Assembly: GCA_038046485.1 (NCBI GenBank)
Contig: JBBSWA010000055.1
Location: forward strand, 1-46,035
DNA from: JBBSWA01 sp038046485
Lineage (GTDB): Archaea > Nanobdellota > Nanobdellia > Woesearchaeales > SM23-78
DNA length: 46,035 nucleotides
Direction of reading: 5' to 3'
Below the pieces are notes generated by a model. That model was given only the letters and a program-made list of their open reading frames with translations. It was not told where the DNA came from and did no database searches. Positions 5,862 through 13,504 of the stretch are shown piece after piece. Both the position numbers and the translations under genes were made by a program. Within the stretch, counting starts at the first letter, position 1. Each line of letters begins with the position of its first letter.

Positions 5862-8342
5862 ATGCGGACTTTTGTTGCTACTCTTGTTTTATTCTTACTT
5901 CTACTCCCTTTCATAGCCGCGCGTGATTGTCCGGATTACTGCCGAGATGGCTTACAATATTATGGGGGGGTTTACAATGAACGAGCCTCTCAATGTGACT
6001 ATCAACGGCAAAGCTGTGAAAATGGCTGTGATGCCAATGGAATGAACTGTCTTCCTACTCCTCTGGTGGTTGAACCTGTTACTCCTGAAATAACTCCTTC
6101 TGTTCGCACGACAGAAGGTACACGTACACAGACAGAAATACGATCCGAACCTATTGATAGGGAAGCTGCGCTTGAGCAAAGAGCTGCTGAACAACGAGCA
6201 GCGGAGCGACGAGCAGCTCAACTGACTGAACAACAAGCTACTGAGCGACGAATGGCGCAAAGAACTGCTGAACAGGAAGCAGCTGAGCAGCGAGAAGCCA
6301 CTCGGCAAGCCCTGGTCATCCCATCCATGCACGTACAACCCCCCGCCTCTGAACCCCTCGTGGAAGAAAGGCATGAAGAAAAGCCTAAACCCCGTGTTGT
6401 AAAACCTGTGGTGATCCGCAGCAACGGCCAAATCTCCCTCATCACCCAAAATGGCCGAACGGTGACGGCAGAGAACGGTTACATTCGTACGACTGCAGGT
6501 GGCAAGAGCGTGCTGATTCTCCAAAAAGACATTCCTCGCTCGAACGATCACGTTCAAAAAATAGAGCTGGATACCAGCGGAGAACGGCCTGTCTATACAG
6601 TAGAAAGTGTAAGGCCTATCAAGCTTCTTGGGTTGTTTCCCTTCGATATGCCTGTAGTTACACAGATTGATCCTGCCACACTGAAGATTATCCTTGAGAA
6701 AAAGCCCTGGTGGGGCTCTTTTGCTTTTAACCTAACCTCTACCCTTCTACCCTGTGATGCTGACTGGACTTGTGACTCCTATGAAGAAGATCTTTGCCAT
6801 AAACACTATTATTGTGACCATGATTATGAGCATTCGGAAACCGGCGAATATGGTTGCATTGAAATGGCTGGTACGGATGACGTTGAATGCAACCCTACGG
6901 ACAATGGCTGTGTGGAGAATGCCTGCAACCCTAAAACTGGAAAGTGTGAAAAAAAGATCTTGGATGGAGAGGCTTGCGATGACGGCAACCCCTGTACGAA
7001 AGGGGATGTGTGTCAAAGCGAGACGTGTTTAAGTGGAAAGAACACCTGTCAATGCCAAAACGACAAAGACTGTGATGCGTATGAAGATGGCGATGCATGT
7101 AATGGCAAACTGTATTGCGATTCGGGTGAGACTCATAAATGCCTGGTGAATCCAGCGACGGTTGTTACCTGCCCTTCTGCGTTTGACACAAAGTGCTCGA
7201 TCAATACCTGCGATCTTTTGACGGGGAAATGCGGCTTTGTACCTGTTTTAGATAATAGCCCTTGCAATGGAGACTGGCAGAACTGTACGAAAGGAGATAG
7301 CTGTCAAGGCGGGAGCTGTGTCGCTGGCAAATGGGACTATACTGATATTAATTGCGAATGCGCCAACCAAGAAGATTGCCTTGCGCACGAAGACGGCAAT
7401 GTATGCAATGGCACCTTATTCTGCCATTTATGGCATAACCGCTGCTGGCTGAACCCTGCAACGGTCAAGACCTGCCAAACGGTAGATAATACAGCGTGCA
7501 AAAAAAATACTTGTAATAAGAAAGATGGCAGTTGCGAGATGATCAATGAATCTGATGGATTAGGATGTGATGATGGAAATTCCTGCACAGATCAGGATGC
7601 TTGTTCCAATGGAAAATGCCAAGGCGGACCCAATGTGTGCGAATGCCAAAAAGATGCGGACTGTACTAGCAAAAATAACCTTTGCACCGGTTTATACTAC
7701 TGTGATTACAAACAAGGCTTTACCTGCCAACTAAACCCTGCTTCAATTAAGACTTGCCAGACGGTGGATGACACACAATGCCAACACAATACATGCGATC
7801 CGAAGACTGGACTGTGTGGGATGGTGTTTGAATCGGATGGGACGCCTTGTGAGGCGGACGGCAGCGAATGCACAGATGAGGATACTTGCCAGAAAGGAAT
7901 GTGCATACTCGGTGCCTGGAACTTTACTCATTGCGAATGCGGTAAAGACTCGGATTGTAAAGATGATGGCAATGTGTGTAATGGTATTTCCTACTGTGAT
8001 AAATACAATCACAAATGCCTCTTGAATCCGGCAACGGTTAAATCATGCCCTTCTGTTGATGATACAGGGTGTATTGTGAATACCTGTCAGCCGGATAATG
8101 GGGTTTGCAAGATGACTCCTGTGAACGTGGGAGAAGCCTGTGCCTTGGAACACCCCTGTATGGATGGAACGTGCAGTAGTGAAGGAAAATGTGCTGGAGA
8201 TTGGAATTACAAGAAAGTCTTATTGAATGGACAGAAATGTGAATGTAAGAATCAAGGGGACTGTACGACCCCGATTGATGGCTGCGGGGCGTATTGTGAT
8301 AAGTTAGAAGGGGTTTGCAAGAAGAACCCTGCGAAGTGCTGA
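5862..8342 (+). CDS. Secreted Cys-rich repeat protein
   Basis: 826 aa from ATG 5862, chosen over 5817 because it gives a classic signal peptide (MRTFVATLVLFLLLLPFIAA) and sits 22-29 bp after a TATA box. Order: a short Cys module (about 21-65), an Ala/Glu/Gln/Arg helical linker (about 100-148), a beta-rich domain (about 170-300), then about five 90-residue Cys-rich repeats. Typical repeat pieces are CECxxxxDC, CNGxxYC, NPATVxxC, DDTxCxxNTC and CxxGxxC. No membrane anchor or catalytic motif is visible. Disulfide-stabilised extracellular adhesin-like or cell-surface function is inferred. A 7-G run near 5966 is in frame. Confidence 0.85.
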   Translation: MRTFVATLVLFLLLLPFIAARDCPDYCRDGLQYYGGVYNERASQCDYQRQSCENGCDANGMNCLPTPLVVEPVTPEITPSVRTTEGTRTQTEIRSEPIDREAALEQRAAEQRAAERRAAQLTEQQATERRMAQRTAEQEAAEQREATRQALVIPSMHVQPPASEPLVEERHEEKPKPRVVKPVVIRSNGQISLITQNGRTVTAENGYIRTTAGGKSVLILQKDIPRSNDHVQKIELDTSGERPVYTVESVRPIKLLGLFPFDMPVVTQIDPATLKIILEKKPWWGSFAFNLTSTLLPCDADWTCDSYEEDLCHKHYYCDHDYEHSETGEYGCIEMAGTDDVECNPTDNGCVENACNPKTGKCEKKILDGEACDDGNPCTKGDVCQSETCLSGKNTCQCQNDKDCDAYEDGDACNGKLYCDSGETHKCLVNPATVVTCPSAFDTKCSINTCDLLTGKCGFVPVLDNSPCNGDWQNCTKGDSCQGGSCVAGKWDYTDINCECANQEDCLAHEDGNVCNGTLFCHLWHNRCWLNPATVKTCQTVDNTACKKNTCNKKDGSCEMINESDGLGCDDGNSCTDQDACSNGKCQGGPNVCECQKDADCTSKNNLCTGLYYCDYKQGFTCQLNPASIKTCQTVDDTQCQHNTCDPKTGLCGMVFESDGTPCEADGSECTDEDTCQKGMCILGAWNFTHCECGKDSDCKDDGNVCNGISYCDKYNHKCLLNPATVKSCPSVDDTGCIVNTCQPDNGVCKMTPVNVGEACALEHPCMDGTCSSEGKCAGDWNYKKVLLNGQKCECKNQGDCTTPIDGCGAYCDKLEGVCKKNPAKC

Positions 8343-8355
8343 AAAATCGTAACAA

Positions 8356-9675
8356 CTAAAATATCTTCTGGAAAAACATCAAAGAAATCAGTGCGACTGG
8401 TAATGAAATGACGGCTGTTTGTGGATTTAGATAGCCTCCGATGAAGAGGATGAGTACACTGATGAAGGCCAATGCCAGGCTCCAGAAGACTGCTTTTTCT
8501 TTGAGTTGCCAATGTAATGAGCCGAATACCCCTGGAAATAAAGATAAGTTTAAGCTTGCCAGGGAAAAACCCAATGCCATGATGTCTTGATAAAAAATGC
8601 TTATCATCGCTGCAAGAAAGACAAACAAGATCATGAAGAAACGAGTGAGCCTTCTTGCGGAAGCCTTACTGTACTTGTTCGTGTAATTTTTTAAGTCGCG
8701 CGTAAAAATGGATGAAACCACAAAGGCGATGGTGTCGGACGAGGAGAGTGCGACAGCGTACAACAAGACCATGCCTAACTCTTTAAGCCCGAAAGGAAGC
8801 AGGTGGGCAAAGCCAGTAACCAAGGCATCTTGCGACAGTATGTTCGGAAAGGATTGCTTTGTTGCAAGACCAACCACGCTGATTAAGATCGCTAGAATGG
8901 GGAGGATAATGACTGCGTAAGCTAAACCATTTCTTAGATTTTTTTCATCCTTTGTTGCAAAAATCCGCTGCCATAAGTCTGGTGCCACCATCACTCCAAA
9001 GCCTGCCAAGACGAGAAAGCCGAAGATGTTGCCCACCCCCAGCGTACCCATGCTGAACTCGGCTAAAGGAATGGAGGTTTTTTTAAACAAAAAGATACCG
9101 ACAGAGAGGCTCATGACGAACATGATGACCAACTGGAAGAAATCCGTACGCACGACTGCTTTGAAACCGGCGAGCAAGAGATAAGTCAGGATGATGGCGC
9201 CCCCGATCATTACACACAGAAAATAAGGTATAGGGAAAATAGCTGAGAGCACCTTTCCACTGATGACTAGATTTACAATGAGGAATAAGAAAAACTGAAG
9301 CACGAGCAAGAAAGAAAACATCAAGCCATTTCTCTTGCCAAAGACTCGGAAGAAATACTCAGGCATGGAATAGGCCTTCATTTTACTTGCTTTCTTTCTG
9401 ATTCTCCAAGCATATTTTCTTAATAAAAGAAAACCTAACGCAAGGCCGATGAACAGCCAAATGGCTGAAAAACCGTACTGGTAGACATACGCGATGTAGA
9501 TCGCCAACATAGACCCGTCAAAGAAACCTGCACTCATCGTCGCTGCGACCTGAAAGCCTGCTATTTTACGATCGGCCATCATAAAACCCTCTTCACTTAC
9601 CTTTCTAGAAGAAAGGATGCCGATCGCTATCACGATTGCCAGGTAGATTAAGAAGAATAAAATGGTTAAGGCCAC
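8356..9675 (-). CDS. Sodium:solute symporter (SSS family)
   Basis: 439 aa, about 12-13 hydrophobic segments. Family marks include the N-terminal YLAIVIAIGILSSRKVSEEGFMMADRKI, the GFKAVVRTDFFQLVIM segment (the PutP/SGLT G-x-x-A/V-V-x-T-D-x-x-Q motif), and APDLWQRIFATKDEKNLRNG. SSS proteins import sugars, amino acids or carboxylates with Na+. The substrate cannot be read from the sequence and no catabolic genes adjoin it. Somewhat shorter than the common 480-550 aa. Convergent with the Cys-rich gene. Confidence 0.88.
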   Translation of the reverse strand: MALTILFFLIYLAIVIAIGILSSRKVSEEGFMMADRKIAGFQVAATMSAGFFDGSMLAIYIAYVYQYGFSAIWLFIGLALGFLLLRKYAWRIRKKASKMKAYSMPEYFFRVFGKRNGLMFSFLLVLQFFLFLIVNLVISGKVLSAIFPIPYFLCVMIGGAIILTYLLLAGFKAVVRTDFFQLVIMFVMSLSVGIFLFKKTSIPLAEFSMGTLGVGNIFGFLVLAGFGVMVAPDLWQRIFATKDEKNLRNGLAYAVIILPILAILISVVGLATKQSFPNILSQDALVTGFAHLLPFGLKELGMVLLYAVALSSSDTIAFVVSSIFTRDLKNYTNKYSKASARRLTRFFMILFVFLAAMISIFYQDIMALGFSLASLNLSLFPGVFGSLHWQLKEKAVFWSLALAFISVLILFIGGYLNPQTAVISLPVALISLMFFQKIF

Positions 9676-9804
9676 TGTTTATGGGTTTGTTGAAGGGTTT
9701 AAAAAAGCTTTCTGAAACAGTTAAGCTACTTTGATTTGTATCTTTTCCGTCAACTTACGCTATTTGGAGAAACGTTTAAATCCTCGCTCTTTTTCCTCTA
9801 TTCT

Positions 9805-10482
9805 ATGGATGCTATTCGAGGTATAGAAGATTTTGTTTCTCACGTTGAAAGCCACTTGCGTCATACATTGGACGCTCCTTCTCCAATGAGTGATCATTGG
9901 GCTGCTCGGTTTTTAGACAATCAATACCATGGCGTACTGGGTCCAGATGAATTTGAACCGCGCACCGTTACCAGTCTCTTTTCGGGAAGAAAATCCTGGC
10001 CCATGAAAATTCTTCCTCCCAGTAGCGAAGGCACATTTCAAGTTGGGTTCGGTGTAATCCGCACGCTTATTCCTTACGCATCTGAAGTCACTTCTTTGCT
10101 TGGGCATATTACACAACTGGCTCATGCTCCTGCTCTTGTGTCACTTGGAGAAACAAGAGGCTACTTGCGCTTGGACTATGACAGTGAACGAGGATACGGA
10201 GAAACACGGATTTACGTGACCGATCCTGAGTTTACTTCCTTTAACCGATTGATGTACCAAACTCACGGCCTTCGAAATGATGACGCTCCTGATTTTCTTC
10301 GCCGCCCTGGCGAAGATCCGCCTTCACCTACCTTTCCTGAGAAAATGCCCTTGGAATTGATTCAAGGAGTTGACCAAGTTATGACTTGCTTGAAAACAGC
10401 GTTGCTACCCTTTGCCCAATACGAATCCGTGAGCCGTGCCGTTGACCAATTGGGCGATGGAAAACGAAGAAAAACAGGTTAA
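9805..10482 (+). CDS. Protein of unknown function (225 aa)
   Basis: ATG 9805 is preferred because GTTTAAAT (9773-9781) lies the usual leaderless distance upstream; a longer in-frame start exists at 9736. The protein is soluble, with no signal peptide or membrane segment. It has an alpha-helical start (MDAIRGIEDFVSHVESHL), a mixed middle and a basic tail (GDGKRRKTG). I recognise no domain. The stop overlaps the convergent gene at 10479 by 4 nt. Confidence 0.7.
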   Translation: MDAIRGIEDFVSHVESHLRHTLDAPSPMSDHWAARFLDNQYHGVLGPDEFEPRTVTSLFSGRKSWPMKILPPSSEGTFQVGFGVIRTLIPYASEVTSLLGHITQLAHAPALVSLGETRGYLRLDYDSERGYGETRIYVTDPEFTSFNRLMYQTHGLRNDDAPDFLRRPGEDPPSPTFPEKMPLELIQGVDQVMTCLKTALLPFAQYESVSRAVDQLGDGKRRKTG

Positions 10483-11006
10483 ATTTTGATTCTGACCTTC
10501 TCTGTCATCTTTTCTGTGCTGACATAGCCTAATGCGTCTACGTCGGGGTCGAAGAGTTCGATCATGTCAAGGTCTGGTCTGGGAAAGATTCGTGCGCCTT
10601 TGATGATTTTACCGTTCTGTAAGTCGGCTTTGATTTTAGCGTATTCTTGTGGTTCGAGGAAGAAATCCACGTCGCCTACCTGGTGTCGGTAGGGATCAGG
10701 TTTGCGAATATATAGGTGTGTGTACGTCATTCGTGGGACCCCGCCCTTGGCGGGAACGACGATGGGTTTGTGTAAACGGTAGTACTTCTGGTTGACGTTG
10801 TCAGAGGACTCAGTTAGTTTTTCCCGTAGCTTGGTGAGGAATTCGTATTCTTTCTCATACTGGCAGAAGATGCCGATGTTTCCGGCGTTGGGCAAGTATA
10901 TGCCAAAAGACTGCTTGCAGAGCTTGTAGCACGCGAAGTGAGTGTGTGCGATGGCTTTGAGAAGCTCGGCCTTGGAACGGATGGGGCTGAAGGTGTAGGG
11001 GGACAT
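10479..11006 (-). CDS. Conserved-looking protein of unknown function (175 aa)
   Basis: Soluble protein without signal or membrane segments. The N-terminal half (SKAELLKAIAHTHFACYKLCKQSFGIYLPNAGNIGIFCQYEKEYEFLTKLREKL) reads like a helix pair followed by a beta hairpin. The second half has charged beta stretches (YTHLYIRKPDPYRHQVGDVDFFLEP, IFPRPDLDMIELFDPDVDALGYV). I recognise no family. TTTTTAAT upstream of ATG 11006 is a possible TATA box but lies closer than usual. Confidence 0.7.
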   Translation of the reverse strand: MSPYTFSPIRSKAELLKAIAHTHFACYKLCKQSFGIYLPNAGNIGIFCQYEKEYEFLTKLREKLTESSDNVNQKYYRLHKPIVVPAKGGVPRMTYTHLYIRKPDPYRHQVGDVDFFLEPQEYAKIKADLQNGKIIKGARIFPRPDLDMIELFDPDVDALGYVSTEKMTEKVRIKI

Positions 11007-11013
11007 GGCGTTT

Positions 11014-11649
11014 TTAATAAATACTTATATTTACTATTTTGTCTATGTTAGTTGGAGGAACTGATCTAAAATATATGTAAAACTGAAGCATTCTTTCTCT
11101 ATCGTTGAAGCATAATAATTGGTCTGTTGGTCCAGGTACTTTACCATATATTATGCGAGATTCTCCGACTGGAAAATTTCCCAGATTTGGAGTTTCTATA
11201 GGCCTGAAGTCGCCGCAATAATCTGCTCTGTATTTATTTATTTTATATAATTTTATTTCTCGGATGCTGAGGTCGGATATATTTTTCTTACCGGTATTGG
11301 TTACATTGAAGTTGAATAGTACATCGCCTTTTGTATTAAGTTCTACTTCATTTGGGTTGGCTTGAACGTTAACATTATAATCTGGAGTTTGAATTATTCT
11401 ATTCGAGCTTAAAGTTACATAGATCCCTCCAGTAATCAATCCAATTATTAATGTAACAACAATACTAGCCCCCCACCATATTCGTTGTTCCTTTTTAGAC
11501 ATAGTATCTTCGAGCTGTTTTAACTGCTTCCCTCCGATGTTTTTATGCTCTTTACTTATTTCTAAGTGTTTTTTGTTAACTTGGAGATTTTTTCTAGAAA
11601 CATTTAACAATTCGTCTTGAAATTTTGAACTTTTATCTTTTTTCGACAT
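11014..11649 (-). CDS. Single-pass membrane protein with N-terminal coiled coil
   Basis: 211 aa. Residues 1-55 are highly charged and probably helical or coiled-coil (cytoplasmic), about 57-80 form one transmembrane helix (WWGASIVVTLIIGLITGGIYVTL), and 85-211 look like an extracellular beta-sandwich. A pattern FNFNVTNTGKKNISDLSI and two Cys (in ADYCGDF and QLLCFND) fit a disulfide-linked Ig-like fold. The gene is visibly AT-richer than its neighbours, which may indicate recent acquisition. Function unknown. Confidence 0.7.
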   Translation of the reverse strand: MSKKDKSSKFQDELLNVSRKNLQVNKKHLEISKEHKNIGGKQLKQLEDTMSKKEQRIWWGASIVVTLIIGLITGGIYVTLSSNRIIQTPDYNVNVQANPNEVELNTKGDVLFNFNVTNTGKKNISDLSIREIKLYKINKYRADYCGDFRPIETPNLGNFPVGESRIIYGKVPGPTDQLLCFNDRERMLQFYIYFRSVPPTNIDKIVNISIY

Positions 11650-11735
11650 CTAAAATTTAGCATAATTTAACTTTATTTAAACCTTGTCACTATCCAACCG
11701 TTCCCTTTTTAATCCCTAACCGTCTTCAGGGCGCT

Positions 11736-11768
11736 ATGGTTAAGCTCAGCTTGTGCATGATTCTCTAG
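11736..11768 (+). pseudogene. Orphan 5' end of a TPR-glycosyltransferase gene (copy 1)
   Basis: A TATA-like CTTTTTAAT (about 11704-11712) and ATG 11736 are followed by MVKLSLCMI and then a TAG. These nine residues are identical to the start of the glycosyltransferase at 13505, with near-identical codons. The rest of the gene is gone. Either a decayed duplicate or a captured promoter; a functional 10-aa leader peptide is less likely. Confidence 0.6.
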
Positions 11769-11813
11769 ATCTTTGTTGAAGGTATTTAAGCAGGGGATCA
11801 TTCCTTCCTTATC

Positions 11814-12296
11814 ATGACGTTGGATAAGCTCTTGGATGCTTTGCGGGATTACCCTGATGAAGAGCTGGGCACTCGATTGAGAGTGGGGGAGAATTATCAG
11901 ATCTTGCTTACAGGAGATTTTGATGCAGTAGAGAGAGACTTACGGGCTTCTGAACAGTGGCGCCATGACCAAGAGCTTACTGATGCGTTGCCTCTTGGAG
12001 ATCTTGGACGCTATCAATTATTCGCTTATAACAAAGGAGTTGTTGTTTTACAATTGATGTCCTGGGTTGTGCCTTGTTTTGTTGAGGGAGCTGAGGTTCG
12101 CATTGAAAGTGCACATCATAATATGAGCATGATGCTAGTACATGGTGATGAAGAAAAAGATCTAGGAGGACTATCTAGTCAGAGAGTGTTTGCTGATTCT
12201 ATTGGAGATTTAGGTCGATATGTTCGAGATCATAGGATTCCTGCTTCGTTCCCTCAATCTAATTTAGAAGGTCGATTTGTTATTTACGATCCCTAA
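11814..12296 (+). CDS. Protein of unknown function (160 aa)
   Basis: Soluble, acidic protein starting with an amphipathic helix (MTLDKLLDALRDYPDEELG), with beta-rich stretches in the middle (YQLFAYNKGVVVLQLMSWVVPCFVEGAEVRIES). No known motif is visible. It has its own TATA-like box (TATTTAAG, 11783-11790) and a leaderless start at 11814. It sits between the two orphan glycosyltransferase starts, as if inserted in a formerly repeated locus. Confidence 0.65.
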   Translation: MTLDKLLDALRDYPDEELGTRLRVGENYQILLTGDFDAVERDLRASEQWRHDQELTDALPLGDLGRYQLFAYNKGVVVLQLMSWVVPCFVEGAEVRIESAHHNMSMMLVHGDEEKDLGGLSSQRVFADSIGDLGRYVRDHRIPASFPQSNLEGRFVIYDP

Positions 12297-12338
12297 ACCC
12301 AACATAGCTTTTTAAACCCTAAACCTCTCCATGCCGTT

Positions 12339-12392
12339 ATGGTTAAGCTCAGCTTGTGCATGATCGTTCGGGATTCAGGCGATTGCCTTTAA
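12339..12392 (+). pseudogene. Orphan 5' end of a TPR-glycosyltransferase gene (copy 2)
   Basis: CTTTTTAAACC (12308-12318) and ATG 12339 are followed by MVKLSLCMIVRD, identical to the first 12 residues of the gene at 13505, then SGDCL and a TAA. Similarity stops after the RD codons. This second truncated start lies about 600 bp after the first, and a block of palindromes begins 15 nt downstream. Confidence 0.65.
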
Positions 12393-12407
12393 CCCTTTCT
12401 CACTAAC

Positions 12408-12538
12408 AAAAATTTCGTGGTAAACTACGAGGCTTCAAACCACGAAATTTTTGGAAGTTCCAAAAATCCGCCTACCCTAGCGAGGAGCGTAAAGCCACAG
12501 GCTTTAGTCTATGGATAGCTCCGAGTGGCGGATTTTTG
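12408..12538. repeat. Block of three overlapping perfect inverted repeats
   Basis: Repeat 1: AAAAATTTCGTGGT (12408-12421) with its inverse at 12439-12452. Middle repeat: ATTTTTGGAA (12447-12456) with its inverse at 12458-12467, one base between. Repeat 2: CAAAAATCCGCC (12461-12472) with its inverse at 12527-12538, containing inner stems GGAGC/GCTCC (12484-12488/12518-12522) and AAAGCC/GGCTTT (12491-12496/12500-12505). Arms of neighbouring repeats overlap, so alternative foldings exist. It lies between an orphan gene start and the Bro-N gene. Confidence 0.75.
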
Positions 12539-12594
12539 TTACTGGACATGTTCACATAACCTTTTTTAAAGGGAAGAAGTTTCTGCAGGAAGGA

Positions 12595-13461
12595 ATGGTA
12601 GACGAGCATTCGGCACTGGTGGTCTTTGAGGGGAAGGAGATTCGTAGAATCTGGCACGAGAGTGAGTGGTATTTCTCCATTATTGATATCGTGGCTGTTT
12701 TAACGGGCAGTTCCGTTCCCAAACGGTATTGGTCTGACTTGAAGATCAAACTTCAGGAAGAAGGGTTTGAACCGTACGATAAAATCGTACAGTTGAAGCT
12801 ACTTGCAGAGGATGGTAAGTTAAGAGAAACGGATTGTGCGAACACCGAAACTCTATTCAGATTCATCCAGTCAATCCCCTCTCCTAAAGCAGAACCCTTC
12901 AAACAATGGCTAGCCAAGGTCGGTTATGAACGGGTGCAAGAGATCGAAAACCCCGAACTAGCTCAAGATAGGGCAAGAGGATACTACGAACTGAAGGGCT
13001 ATCCGAAGGATTGGATTGAGAAACGGCTTAGAGGAATTGCGATACGACAAGAGCTTACAAGCGAATGGAAACAGAGAGGGGTTGACGAAAAGAAAGAATA
13101 CGCCATTTTGACGAATGAAATCTCCCAAGCCACCTTTGGAATTCCCATTCAGAGACACAAGGAAGTCAAAGGATTAAACCCCAAGTTCAAGAACGAAAAC
13201 TTGAGAGATCACATGACAGATTTAGAGTTGATTTTTAATATGCTAGGAGAGCGGCTTATGACAGAAACCACAAGAAAGAAAGACAGTCAGGGTTTTAAGC
13301 AGAACCTAGATACTGCTCGAGAAGGCGGAGCGGTTGCTGGAAGAGCCAGGAAAGATGCTGAGAAAAGCCTCGGAATCAAGGTCGTCTCTTCTGGAAACTA
13401 CTTAGATTTGACCCACACGAAAAAGATCGACCAGAAAAAACCTAAAAAGAAAAGACGATAG
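12595..13461 (+). CDS. Bro-N domain (phage antirepressor-like) protein
   Basis: 288 aa from ATG 12595, chosen because CTTTTTTAAA (12561-12570) is at leaderless distance and the Bro-N start ALVVFEGKEIRRIWHESEWYFSIIDIVAVLTGS follows at once; the longer frame from 12511 begins inside a palindrome. Conserved pieces are YWSDLKIKLQEEG, QLKLLAEDGKLRETDCANTETLFRFIQSIPSPKAEPFKQWLAKVG, and a helical C-terminal region ending in a Lys/Arg tail. Bro-N proteins bind DNA and occur in phages, and as genomic accessory genes in bacteria and archaea. The context supports an accessory or mobile origin. Confidence 0.88.
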   Translation: MVDEHSALVVFEGKEIRRIWHESEWYFSIIDIVAVLTGSSVPKRYWSDLKIKLQEEGFEPYDKIVQLKLLAEDGKLRETDCANTETLFRFIQSIPSPKAEPFKQWLAKVGYERVQEIENPELAQDRARGYYELKGYPKDWIEKRLRGIAIRQELTSEWKQRGVDEKKEYAILTNEISQATFGIPIQRHKEVKGLNPKFKNENLRDHMTDLELIFNMLGERLMTETTRKKDSQGFKQNLDTAREGGAVAGRARKDAEKSLGIKVVSSGNYLDLTHTKKIDQKKPKKKRR

Positions 13462-13504
13462 AAAGCAACCAAGCCTTTTTAAACTCTTAATATCTCCTTC
13501 GGTT

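Noticed and set aside
12511..12594. Upstream extension of the Bro-N gene from ATG 12511
   Set aside because: The first codons lie inside a hairpin arm, and a TATA box at 12561-12570 places the start at 12595, where homology begins.
12297..12594. Integron-like attC site in the palindrome block
   Set aside because: No R-box pair with the GTTRRRY/RYYYAAC pattern at the stem ends and no integrase in the window.
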